Source: Chloroflexota bacterium (GTDB lineage Bacteria; Chloroflexota; Anaerolineae; UBA4142). From it: 9,382 nucleotides of DNA. Each line of letters opens with the position of its first letter. Positions within the stretch are counted from its first letter, which is position 1. The DNA lies in contig JAMCRS010000077.1 in NCBI GenBank assembly GCA_023380675.1, positions 1 to 9,382 on the forward strand. The letters are read 5' to 3'. Made by a program: the position numbers and the translations under genes. Positions 1 to 6,498 of this stretch are shown here, in pieces. The notes below the pieces were generated by a model. The model was not told the DNA's origin, searched no databases, and saw only the letters and a program-made list of their open reading frames with translations.

Positions 1-1
1 G

Positions 2-226
2 GACTATTCCGAGGCGACGGCGGCGCGGGTGGATGCGGATGTGCAGCAGCTCCTGGAGGACCAGCACGAGGTCGTCACCCGCTTGCTCAATCGGGAGCGC
101 GACAAGTTGGACAAGCTGGTCGACGCGCTCTTGCAGGAAGAGACGGTCGAACGGAAGGAGATCGAGCGTCTCCTGGGGTCGCGTCCTCTACCGGAAGAAC
201 CCGTCGTCAAGCCCGAGCTCGCGTAA
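2..226 (+). CDS. ftsH: FtsH (ATP-dependent zinc metalloprotease), C-terminal fragment
   Basis: The reading frame is open from the left edge and ends at TAA 224-226, giving the last 74 residues of a protein whose start lies outside the window. It begins DYSEATAARVDADVQQLLED and continues as a charged helical tail with RDKLDKLVDALLQEETV and EIERLLG. This is the pattern that closes the M41 peptidase domain of FtsH: YSE-TA--ID-EV, then a helix ending in D-LA-ALLE-ETL and EI--LL. FtsH is a hexameric, membrane-anchored AAA+ protease that degrades misfolded membrane proteins and some regulators. The AAA+ module and HEXXH zinc site are not visible. A short Pro/Glu-rich tail follows the conserved part, as is common in the family. 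It faces the next gene convergently, so no functional link to the minus-strand operon is implied. The family call rests only on the tail, but that match is characteristic. Confidence 0.8.
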   Translation, partial: DYSEATAARVDADVQQLLEDQHEVVTRLLNRERDKLDKLVDALLQEETVERKEIERLLGSRPLPEEPVVKPELA

Positions 227-242
227 GTAAAGGCAGAAGTCA

Positions 243-302
243 GAAGGATGAAGGTGGAAGAAGACCCACTCCTCTTTGGGTTTTCTTCCACCTTCATCCT
301 TC
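243..302. repeat. Near-perfect 26-bp inverted repeat between convergent genes (possible bidirectional terminator)
   Basis: The arms at 243-268 and 277-302 pair over 26 bp around an 8-nt loop. The single mismatch (G264 against T281) would be a G-U wobble in + strand RNA. The 5' arm is almost all purine (GAAGGATGAAGGTGGAAGAA). The stem lies between the ends of ftsH and the MFS gene, where it could stop transcription from both sides, but neither strand has a clear T-run after it. The 3' arm runs on into further TCATCC(T/C)T copies up to about 318, so the stem is part of a low-complexity purine/pyrimidine repeat tract. The rest of the gap to 415 shows only a short palindrome (ACGTCGACGT near 373) and no gene. 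Confidence 0.75.
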
Positions 303-415
303 ATCCCTCATCCTTCAGTAAGCAGCTGGGTGCGCAGCCTCGCTTTCATCAACACCACCATGTGCGGAATCCACGTCGACGTCGTGAAATAGATCGTCTT
401 CAGAGTTGCTGCTTG

Positions 416-1666
416 TTACGCGTTCTCGTCCTGATAGTTCCTCAGAAACGGTACCTTCCACGCCATGAGCGCGACGATGACGACAGTCGCCACGCCGCCG
501 ACGACGACCGAGATCGGCGCGCCGACCGCTGCGGCGAGCAGCCCGGCCTCCAAATCGCCGAGCTGCGGTCCTCCCGAGATGAAAATCGCATTCACCCCGG
601 ACATCCGGCCCCGCATCTGGTCAGGCGTCCAAATCTGCCGAATCGTGTTGCGCAGAATCGTGCTCACCGTATCGCCGGCGCCGACGATCATGAGCAGGAC
701 GAACGAAAGCGCGAATTGCTGCGAAATGCCGTACAGCGCGGTCGCCGCTCCGTACACGGCCACCGCGCCCAGCAAGAGGGCGCCTTGCTTTTTGAGGTGG
801 CTCCTGAGCGACAAGCCAACTCCCGACCCGACCGCGCCGATCGACTCCGCCGAATAGAGCATCCCCATCCCTTCCGGTCCGACATGGAGAATGTCCCGCG
901 CGAAGATTGGCAAAAGGGCGGTCGCGGAGGAGAAAAAGGTGGCAAAGAAATCGAGCACCATCGTGGAATAGAGGATCTCGGAGCGGCGGACAAAGCGGAT
1001 GCCTTCCCAGAGGGAGGAGAGCGAGAGACGGACGGCGCCGAGATTTTCCTGCGTCGGCAGCTTGATCAAGAGGAGCGCCAGGATCACGGCGAGAAACGAA
1101 GCGGCATTGATCCAGTAGACGGCGGCCACGCCCTTCCACGCGATGACGAATCCGGCGAGCGCGGGGCCGACGATCGACCCCGCCTGCTGCATGAGATTCG
1201 TGAGGCTCATGGCGTTCGCGAGGTGCTCTTTGGGGACGAGATTGGGGGGAAGCGCTTTGCGCACCGGGGTATCGAACGCGGTCGCCGCCGCGGTGAGCGC
1301 CGAGAGCAGGTAAATCACCCCGACCGAGGCCCAGCCCACGTTCGTCAACAGGCCGAGCGCCGCGGCAAAGACCAGCATCGAGCTCTGAGTAAAGATCATG
1401 AGCCGCCGGCGGTCGTGAGCATCGGCAAAGACGCCGCCCACAAGCGAAAACGCGACGAGGGGGACGACGCGGGCGAGCCCCGTGAGGCCGAGCGCCAGGG
1501 CGGAGCCGGTCAGGATGTAGATATGCCAGTTGATCGCGACCAACTGCATCTGGGTGCCCGCCGTCGAGACGAGCTGGCCCAGCCAGATGAGGCGAAAGTC
1601 GCGATATTGCAGCGCGGCAAGCGGCGCCGCGGACGGGACAGTCGCCGTCGAAGATGTCGAGCTCAA
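416..1666 (-). CDS. MFS transporter, MFS_3 / EntS-like exporter family
   Basis: A 416-residue polytopic membrane protein of usual family length, with about 10-12 hydrophobic segments. The N-terminal part matches the MFS_3 (enterobactin exporter EntS-like) pattern: LQYRDFRLIWLGQLVSTAGT at 19-38, then the loop 2-3 motif GGVFADAHDRRRLM at 77-90, the 'G-x-x-x-D-x-x-x-R-R' signature of major facilitators. Members are usually proton-driven exporters of siderophores, drugs or metabolites; substrate cannot be read from sequence. It is the last gene of the minus-strand series, 105 nt after the ThDP enzyme, and may be co-transcribed or have its own promoter in that repeat-bearing spacer. The start is TTG at 1666. 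An in-frame TAG at 1679-1681 excludes a longer protein, and no ATG or GTG occurs before the first conserved residues. The RBS is weak (GGAAA just upstream). It may export a product of the neighbouring oxidoreductase operon, which is inference from position only. Confidence 0.85.
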   Translation of the reverse strand: MSSTSSTATVPSAAPLAALQYRDFRLIWLGQLVSTAGTQMQLVAINWHIYILTGSALALGLTGLARVVPLVAFSLVGGVFADAHDRRRLMIFTQSSMLVFAAALGLLTNVGWASVGVIYLLSALTAAATAFDTPVRKALPPNLVPKEHLANAMSLTNLMQQAGSIVGPALAGFVIAWKGVAAVYWINAASFLAVILALLLIKLPTQENLGAVRLSLSSLWEGIRFVRRSEILYSTMVLDFFATFFSSATALLPIFARDILHVGPEGMGMLYSAESIGAVGSGVGLSLRSHLKKQGALLLGAVAVYGAATALYGISQQFALSFVLLMIVGAGDTVSTILRNTIRQIWTPDQMRGRMSGVNAIFISGGPQLGDLEAGLLAAAVGAPISVVVGGVATVVIVALMAWKVPFLRNYQDENA

Positions 1667-1764
1667 GGTTTCCGGTTTCTAGTTCAAGATAAAATTTCGG
1701 ATTCAAGGTTCAAGTCGATTTCCGCAGAGAGCCCTGGTCTTGCTGAAACCTTGAACCTCGAACT
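1663..1764. repeat. TTCAAG-type repeat cluster and hairpin in the spacer between MFS and ThDP enzyme genes
   Basis: The spacer carries several copies of a TTCAAG(G)TT-like unit in both orientations, near 1664, 1682, 1702, 1708 and inverted at 1746-1764. Arms 1702-1714 and 1750-1762 pair 12 of 13 bases around a 35-nt loop. Read on the minus strand, the hairpin follows the ThDP gene stop and is trailed by ATTTTAT near 1690, so it could weaken or end transcription before the MFS gene. It looks like a low-complexity dispersed repeat of the same general kind as that at 243-302 but with a different unit. Confidence 0.5.
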
Positions 1765-1771
1765 TGCTATC

Positions 1772-3511
1772 TCAGCGCCGCTCGGTTACCGCGTCGACGA
1801 GCGCGGGCTTGCCTTCCGTTTCCACAAAGCGAATCGCCCGTGCGAGCGCGGGGCCCAAGGCATCGGCGCGCATGATCGGACCCTCGGCGTACCAGCCGAG
1901 CGAGCGCGCGAGCCCGGCAAAGTCGGGCGGCGGGCCGTCGATCTCGGTGCCGACGGGCACATTCTCACGCGTCCGCCCGCGCCAACCCGCGATCCGGTAT
2001 TGATGGTCCCACGAATTGTTATAGGCCCGGTTGTTGTACATCACGACCAGCAGCGGGATCCGGTTCTTGCTCGCGGTCCAGAGCGCCCCCACATCATACA
2101 TCAAGTCGCCGTCCGGCTGCAAGTCCACCACGAGTTTACCCGTTCCCCGGTAGGCGAGAGCGACGCCGATGGCGATGCCAATCTGCGTCCCGGTCCCTTG
2201 ATGTTTGCCGGCGTGCCGGTAGGGTTGATCGAAATCCCAGAGCTTGCGCGACCAATCCAGCACCGTGTTTCCGGTCAAGACCCAATCTTTGCCTTGGAGC
2301 GCCCGGCCGACCTCGAGGACCATGTGCGGGATGGCCATCGGCGAGGCGTCCGGATTCGCCTTGGCTTCCTCGAGCCAGCGGGCGCGCTGGGTGTGATGTT
2401 TTTCGCGCCACATGTGCATCCGCGCTGCGCGGTTGTTCACGCTCGACTCGGGCGACGCCTCCGCTGCACGCGCCTTGCACGCGGCGACGATCTCGGGGAG
2501 CGCGACGTAGGTGTCCGCGAGGATCGAGAGATCGACCTGGGCAAAGCGCATCGAGTTCTGCGCCCAACTACTCGTTTCGAGGTCGTCCACGCCGATGGAA
2601 ATGACGCGGCAGTCCTTCGGAATGATCTTGCCGCCGGTCGGACGTTTGTCGCTCGTCAACTCGGCGAGTGTGCCGTAGAGGTCGCGCACGTCGAGCGAGA
2701 GGACCAGGTCGGCGTCGGTCAAGACCTTGGAGCCGAGTGTGAAGAGAGGATGGGTATTCGGGAAATTGAGCCGCCCGTCCAGGTCGAGCACCGGCGCGGC
2801 GAGAAATTCCGCGAGCTCGACGAGCGTCTGCACGCGCTCGTGATTGCGGCCGACATTCTCTGCCATGATCACCGGGCGCTGGGCCTTTAAAAGCTCCGGG
2901 ACGAGCGCGGCGAGAGCGGCGGGCTCCATCGCGAGGCGCGAGTGCAGTCCGCCCTGCGCGGGGTTGGGCAGCTCAACCGGCGCGGGGAGCTCGTCTTCCT
3001 GGAAGCTCACGTCGTAGCAGATGTACACGGGGCCCGTCGGCTCGGTGCGGGCGATACGGTAACCGCGGGCAAAGCCGTGAATCGCGCCGTCCGCATCAAA
3101 CGGCTGATCATCCCATTTCACAATATCGCGGATCAAATCGCCCTGGACGACAGCGGTGTGGTCCCAGTCGGTGCGCCGGCGCCGTCCCGCAGCCATCGGG
3201 CCGGAGGCGCCGAGAATCATCATCGGCGCGCGGTCGACATACGCGTAATAGATGCCCATCGGCGCATGCATGAGGCCGACGAGATTGTGGAGAAAGACCG
3301 CCATCGGCTTGTTGGTCGCTTTGGCATAGCCGTGCGCCAGGCCAATGGCAATCTTTTCGTGCTGGCATTCGACGATGGGAGGGCGGTTGCCCGCGTAATT
3401 CAAGATCGAGTCATGGGTTCCCCGGAAACTCGCCCCGGGATTGAAGGCCACATACGGGAAGTCGTAACAATTCAGTAGGTCCGCAATCAGGTCCGAGCCA
3501 TACTTGGCCAT
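1772..3511 (-). CDS. Thiamine-diphosphate-dependent enzyme, acetolactate synthase / 2-oxoacid decarboxylase superfamily
   Basis: A 579-residue protein with the three-domain layout of ThDP enzymes such as acetolactate synthase and benzoylformate decarboxylase. The N-terminal PYR domain (about 1-170) carries the catalytic Glu that activates the cofactor, in ECQHEKIAIGLAHGYAKAT (Glu52), then a conserved loop GLMHAPMGIYYAYVDRAP. A central Rossmann-like domain spans about 195-345. The C-terminal PP domain (about 395-575) holds the Mg-diphosphate motif LQPDGDLMY...VVMYNN (466-494). The usual GDG reads PDG here; from memory this also occurs in a poorly characterised 'thiamine pyrophosphate-requiring protein' group. 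Such enzymes cleave or form C-C bonds next to a keto group, so decarboxylation of a 2-oxoacid to an aldehyde is plausible, but lyase or carboligase activity is possible. The ATG at 3511 is preceded by GGAG at 8-nt spacing, and starts 5 nt after the MoaD-like gene's stop, implying coupling. The frame is open upstream to 3664, but that part overlaps the MoaD-like gene and reads as arginine-rich noise. Confidence 0.88.
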   Translation of the reverse strand: MAKYGSDLIADLLNCYDFPYVAFNPGASFRGTHDSILNYAGNRPPIVECQHEKIAIGLAHGYAKATNKPMAVFLHNLVGLMHAPMGIYYAYVDRAPMMILGASGPMAAGRRRRTDWDHTAVVQGDLIRDIVKWDDQPFDADGAIHGFARGYRIARTEPTGPVYICYDVSFQEDELPAPVELPNPAQGGLHSRLAMEPAALAALVPELLKAQRPVIMAENVGRNHERVQTLVELAEFLAAPVLDLDGRLNFPNTHPLFTLGSKVLTDADLVLSLDVRDLYGTLAELTSDKRPTGGKIIPKDCRVISIGVDDLETSSWAQNSMRFAQVDLSILADTYVALPEIVAACKARAAEASPESSVNNRAARMHMWREKHHTQRARWLEEAKANPDASPMAIPHMVLEVGRALQGKDWVLTGNTVLDWSRKLWDFDQPYRHAGKHQGTGTQIGIAIGVALAYRGTGKLVVDLQPDGDLMYDVGALWTASKNRIPLLVVMYNNRAYNNSWDHQYRIAGWRGRTRENVPVGTEIDGPPPDFAGLARSLGWYAEGPIMRADALGPALARAIRFVETEGKPALVDAVTERR

Positions 3512-3516
3512 GGCAT

Positions 3517-3816
3517 TCACTCCAACATCCTTTCCACTGCTCCCCCTCCCAGCGGCGGCAGCAGGCTCAGCTCGTCGCCGTCTTGCAGAAGGAGGTCGCC
3601 GCTCGCTTCCTCGACGACCTTGCCGTTGACGGCGATGACGACGTGGGTGCTGCCGTGGCGCCACTGATAATCGGCCGACGTACCGAGAATTCCCGGATAA
3701 TCGTTTTCCAGCTGCGCGAGGGCCTGGCCGAGTGTGCGCGACGGCGGGAGCGGGAGAAGGAGTTCGCGGCGGCCGGCGAGGTCGCGCAGCGCGCCGCTCA
3801 GCTTGACCTTAAGCAT
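3517..3816 (-). CDS. MoaD/ThiS-family ubiquitin-like sulfur carrier with a tail beyond the GG motif
   Basis: A 99-residue beta-grasp protein. It opens MLKVKLSGALRDLAG, matching MoaD-type proteins (V-LF-A-LRELAG), continues with TLGQALAQLENDYPG, THVVIAVNGKVVEE and LLLQDGDELSLLPPLGGG, and so has every landmark of the family. MoaD is the small subunit of molybdopterin synthase and donates sulfur from a C-terminal Gly-Gly thiocarboxylate to make the dithiolene of Mo/W pterin. Its place directly after an AOR gene suggests a dedicated role in making or loading that enzyme's tungstopterin. Oddly, Gly90-92 are not terminal: AVERMLE follows, and canonical carriers need a free GG end for adenylation. 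The start ATG (3816) lies inside the last codons of the AOR gene (8-nt overlap) and the stop is 5 nt before the next start, so it is translated within the operon. The extra codons also encode the ribosome-binding GGAG of the next gene. Confidence 0.85.
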   Translation of the reverse strand: MLKVKLSGALRDLAGRRELLLPLPPSRTLGQALAQLENDYPGILGTSADYQWRHGSTHVVIAVNGKVVEEASGDLLLQDGDELSLLPPLGGGAVERMLE

Positions 3817-5593
3817 GCACAAAACCCAATCCCAGGCGGTCGAGCGTGTCCGGGGTCGGACAGCCCTCGTCGTCACAGCCGCGTGCGGCGTACCACTCGG
3901 CGCGGTCGTGGAGAAAATCCTCGCGCGAGTACGCGGCGCCCGCCTGGGGACCCTGCGTGAGTGCGTCCTCATGGACGCGCGCGGGGAGGACATCGTCGCG
4001 CTCGGGCACCATGCCTTCGCGGATGTTGTAGGCGCGCGCCATGATGAGCAGACGTTCGGCGATCGGATCCCACTGCTCGGGGGCATAGTCCCAGCCGGTC
4101 GCGGAAGAAAGCAGCCCCAGATAATCGGATGGCGCGAGGAGGGCCCGGTGCCACGAGCAGCACGCGAGCGAGTCCGCCCACACCCGTGCGTTCTGCTCGG
4201 TCGCGTCGAGCCCGTAGTGATGGCAGCCGCCGCGGTCCCCCACCGCATACTGCAAAGCGCGGTCGGGGTGCGCCTGCGGGGCGTAGCCGGCGAAGGACAG
4301 CCCTTTGGCGTGCATCGCAAAACGTTCCGAGCCCCGGCCGATTTTCGCCGCGGCCTCGCGGACGCCGTCCGCGAGCAGATCCCCGATCCCTTCGCGGCGC
4401 GCGATCTTGAACCACAGTGTCTCGAGCGCCTTGGCATTGCCCCAGGTCAATTCCAGTCCATCGCAGTCCTGCCGGGTCAGCAGGCCGCGCTCGTAGCACT
4501 CGATCGCAAATCCGGCGATATTGCCGAGCGTGCTATTGTCAAAACCGAGATCGTCGCCGAGCGCGCTCAAATATTGCGCGCCCGCATAGTCCGTGATGAG
4601 ACAGCCGGGACCGATCGTGCCGAACGAGTCAAAATCCGGGTTGGTCAAGGTGCCGGCGTGCTCGCCCTCCCGCAGCACTCCCGTTTGCATACAGGCGATC
4701 GGACAGTTGTAGCAGCTGCGCGACCGCACCTTGCTGCGCCGTTCATACTGCAGTCCGCTGATCTTGTCGACCTCGGTCCAGTGCGCCTCGCGATAGTTGC
4801 GGACGTCTAATTCGGAAATGTCCGAGTGCGCGTCGTGGCTGATGGTCGAGCCCCAACGGCTGAGGGTGTAGCCGCGCCGCTTGGTCGTCTTGGCATCGCG
4901 CAGTTTGGCGTACACCCGGGCGTAGCGGTCCGCGTACTCTTCCCGACGGGCGAGCGGAATGGGACCGTGCCCGCGCACGACAATCGCCTTGAGCCGCTTG
5001 GAGCCCATCAGCGTCCCCGGCCCGCCGCGCGCCGCGGCGCGGAAATATTCTTGTGCGATGCTTGCATAGCGCACGAGATTTTCGCCCGCCGGCCCGATGC
5101 ACATGCTGCGGCGCCGCGGATCGCCCAGTTGGGTCTTGAGCAGCACCTCGGTCTCCATCACCCCCTTGCCCCACAGGAAATCCGCGGGGCGGAGCGTCAC
5201 CTCTTGGTCCTCAATCGAGAGGTAGACGGGGCTCGCTGCCCGGCCGGTGATAACCACGCCGTCATAGCCGGCCGTTTTTAGTTCGGTACCCCACTGCGAG
5301 CCAGTGAGCGCGTGCCCGAGGGTGATGCCCGTGTTCGGGGATTTAAAGACGACGGCCGTATGGGCGGAGCCGGGTGCAATACCGGTGATGGGGCCGGTGA
5401 GGAACATGAGCGGACTCTCGGGCGCGAGCGGATCAGTCCCCGCGGGCAGCCACTGCCACAAGAGGCGCGCGCCCAGACCGCGGCCCCCGATATAGTCCTG
5501 CGCAAACGCGAGATGCTCATCGCCGGTCCGCACCCGGCCGGTCGTCAGGTCCACATGCAGCAGCTTGCCCGTATAACCGCCCTGGGGATTCAT
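3809..5593 (-). CDS. Aldehyde:ferredoxin oxidoreductase family, tungsten/molybdenum bis-pterin enzyme
   Basis: A 594-residue protein of typical AOR length. It starts GGYTGKLLHVDLTTGRV (5-21), followed by YIGGRGLGARLL (34-45), LTGPITGIAPGSAHTAVVFK (65-84), IGPAGENLVRYASIA (166-180) and ARGGPGTLMGSKRLKAIVVR (188-207), the hallmarks of the pterin-binding N-terminal domain. The [4Fe-4S] ligands are visible as C294-x2-C297-x3-C301 plus a distal Cys at 478/479 in WADSLACCSW, which also matches the D-x-x-x-x-C pterin-contact motif. AOR enzymes oxidise aldehydes to carboxylates (or run in reverse) and pass electrons to ferredoxin. Some subfamilies act on formaldehyde, glyceraldehyde-3-phosphate or benzoyl-CoA; the sequence alone does not settle which applies. 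ATG 5593 is chosen because it overlaps the ferredoxin stop as ATGA and has AAGGAG at 5-nt spacing. An upstream in-frame ATG at 5623 lies deeper inside the ferredoxin gene and lacks family support. The gene overlaps the following MoaD-like gene by 8 nt. Confidence 0.92.
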   Translation of the reverse strand: MNPQGGYTGKLLHVDLTTGRVRTGDEHLAFAQDYIGGRGLGARLLWQWLPAGTDPLAPESPLMFLTGPITGIAPGSAHTAVVFKSPNTGITLGHALTGSQWGTELKTAGYDGVVITGRAASPVYLSIEDQEVTLRPADFLWGKGVMETEVLLKTQLGDPRRRSMCIGPAGENLVRYASIAQEYFRAAARGGPGTLMGSKRLKAIVVRGHGPIPLARREEYADRYARVYAKLRDAKTTKRRGYTLSRWGSTISHDAHSDISELDVRNYREAHWTEVDKISGLQYERRSKVRSRSCYNCPIACMQTGVLREGEHAGTLTNPDFDSFGTIGPGCLITDYAGAQYLSALGDDLGFDNSTLGNIAGFAIECYERGLLTRQDCDGLELTWGNAKALETLWFKIARREGIGDLLADGVREAAAKIGRGSERFAMHAKGLSFAGYAPQAHPDRALQYAVGDRGGCHHYGLDATEQNARVWADSLACCSWHRALLAPSDYLGLLSSATGWDYAPEQWDPIAERLLIMARAYNIREGMVPERDDVLPARVHEDALTQGPQAGAAYSREDFLHDRAEWYAARGCDDEGCPTPDTLDRLGLGFVHA

Positions 5594-6117
5594 AGCTTCT
5601 CCTTGGCCGGGTAATAGATGCACGCAAGCGACCGGGCGATTTCCTCTGGCGGCGCCATCATGTAATGGCTCGGGCTAAAGGCGCTTCCCGGCACCCACTG
5701 GAGACAGCCGGTGGGACACGCGGCGACGCAACGCGGGCTGCCGTCGCAGAGGTCGCACTGCATCGGGAGGTTGGTTGAAGGGTGAGGGGTAATGGACCCG
5801 GTATGGGGGCAGGCGGTGTAGCAAGCCTGGCATTGAATGCACGCGCCGGCGTCCAGTCGCACGACCTCGGCGGCCGCATCGAAGGCGAGCGCGTCAGTCG
5901 GGCAGGCGGCGATACATTGGCGCTCGAAACAGCGATGGCAGATCACCGGAATATCAAGGGGACCGGGGTAGAACTGCTCCACGCGAATGCGGGAAGCTTC
6001 GGGCCAGACGGTACCCTCGTGAAACAACGAACAAGCGGTCTCGCACAGGCGGCACCCGGTGCACGCCGCGTAGTTGATCTCGATGCTCGCGCGCCTCTGA
6101 CCAGCCTGTTTGCTCAT
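5590..6117 (-). CDS. Ferredoxin-like protein with four [4Fe-4S] clusters, electron-transfer partner of the AOR enzyme
   Basis: A 175-residue soluble protein with sixteen cluster Cys in four motifs: C19-x2-C22-x2-C25-x3-C29, C60-x2-C63-x4-C68-x3-C72, C93-x2-C96-x2-C99-x3-C103 and C121-x2-C124-x5-C130-x3-C134. Two further Cys (138, 166) lie outside. The layout resembles the HycB/DmsB/AorA class of polyferredoxin subunits that carry electrons to and from molybdo- or tungsto-enzymes. There is no twin-arginine or other signal peptide, so it should act in the cytoplasm. It is the first gene of the minus-strand operon, overlaps the AOR start by 4 nt (ATGA), and almost certainly receives AOR electrons and hands them to a partner outside the window. 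ATG 6117 has AAAGGG just upstream. The C-terminal tail (about 145-175) carries no cluster motif. Confidence 0.9.
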   Translation of the reverse strand: MSKQAGQRRASIEINYAACTGCRLCETACSLFHEGTVWPEASRIRVEQFYPGPLDIPVICHRCFERQCIAACPTDALAFDAAAEVVRLDAGACIQCQACYTACPHTGSITPHPSTNLPMQCDLCDGSPRCVAACPTGCLQWVPGSAFSPSHYMMAPPEEIARSLACIYYPAKEKL

Positions 6118-6203
6118 GGCACCCTTTCATCGGATATGATGCGTAGCGCGGCGCAGAACCGCGGGGTATTCTTCGCCCCTGGCAATTTGGACGTTAATCA
6201 AAG

Positions 6204-6231
6204 AGTATACAGCAAGGATTATGACCGTCAA
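6204..6231 (-). promoter_or_regulatory. Sigma70-type promoter for the ferredoxin-AOR operon
   Basis: On the minus strand TTGACG (complement of 6226-6231) stands 16 nt before TATACT (complement of 6204-6209), matching the -35/-10 consensus at 5 of 6 positions each. The predicted start near 6197 would give a leader of about 80 nt before the ferredoxin ATG. In such a GC-rich sequence this match is unlikely to be accidental, but it is untested. I saw no convincing riboswitch fold in the short leader. Confidence 0.6.
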
Positions 6232-6332
6232 TACCCAGACGGGTAGTCATGGCAGCTCCTTACCCGGCAAGGGACGCGGAGGTTGCATTCCCAACTACCC
6301 GTACGAGTGCGGACGCGCTAGTCGAAAGCATG

Positions 6333-6372
6333 TTGACTTGGACCCGGATTTGTATAATTATAGTACATTATA
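6333..6372 (+). promoter_or_regulatory. AT-rich promoter/operator island upstream of the substrate-binding protein gene
   Basis: TTGACT (6333-6338) is followed by TATAAT (6353-6358), but the spacer is only 14 nt. TAATTA (6355-6360) would give 16 nt with a poorer -10. The -10 region is the perfect palindrome TATAATTATA (6353-6362) inside a TGTA-N9-TACA inverted pair (6351-6367), and a further TACATTATA follows. On the minus strand two TATAAT boxes occur here (6357-6362 and 6367-6372) without a good -35. The cluster could be a + strand promoter overlapped by a repressor site. The leader to the ATG at 6499 would be about 130 nt. Confidence 0.4.
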
Positions 6373-6498
6373 GGTCGGCGGCCGCCCAAGACTGGCGGTG
6401 CCTCTGCGACTTGGCTCGTGCGGCATGGTTCGATGGGTTTTTTCCGTCTGTGACGTCTGCAGATAAGCGAGAAACCAAAACTCTTTGAAGGAGGCCCC

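Larger units (their letters stand above)
6118..6498. other. Divergent intergenic region between the AOR operon and the lipoprotein gene
   Basis: This 381-nt stretch separates two divergently read gene sets and holds both promoter candidates listed separately. Near its right end AAGGAGG (6488-6494) sits 4 nt before the ATG of the lipoprotein gene and is a strong ribosome-binding site. A small stem (CCGCC/GGCGG, 6382-6398) and a T6 run near 6440 lie in the leader but do not combine into a clear attenuator. I see no RNA gene and no convincing protein here. Confidence 0.6.

Noticed and set aside
248..2890. Very long open frame (880 codons) on the + strand
   Set aside because: It is antisense to the MFS and ThDP genes, its product is a string of Arg, Asp, His and Gly without family motifs, and it begins inside the inverted repeat. 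It results from GC-rich codon use on the other strand.
3512..3664. N-terminal extension of the ThDP enzyme by 51 residues
   Set aside because: The extra part is Arg-rich, overlaps the MoaD-like gene in another frame and is absent from the family; ATG 3511 has a well-spaced GGAG.
3734..4810. Open frame of 358 codons on the + strand
   Set aside because: Antisense to the AOR and MoaD-like genes, Arg/Ala-rich, no recognisable domain.
5594..5623. Longer AOR start at ATG 5623
   Set aside because: It would extend the overlap with the ferredoxin gene, whereas ATG 5593 forms an ATGA junction with AAGGAG at good spacing and matches the family N-terminus.
6118..6200. Molybdenum/tungsten cofactor riboswitch in the leader of the AOR operon
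   Set aside because: The predicted leader is only about 80 nt and I could not find the conserved paired elements; a covariance search for Moco/Tuco RNA would decide.
6249..6488. Small + strand frame (79 codons) ending just before the lipoprotein gene
   Set aside because: It runs across the AT-rich promoter island, has no good ribosome-binding site and no recognisable features, so a leader peptide is not supported.
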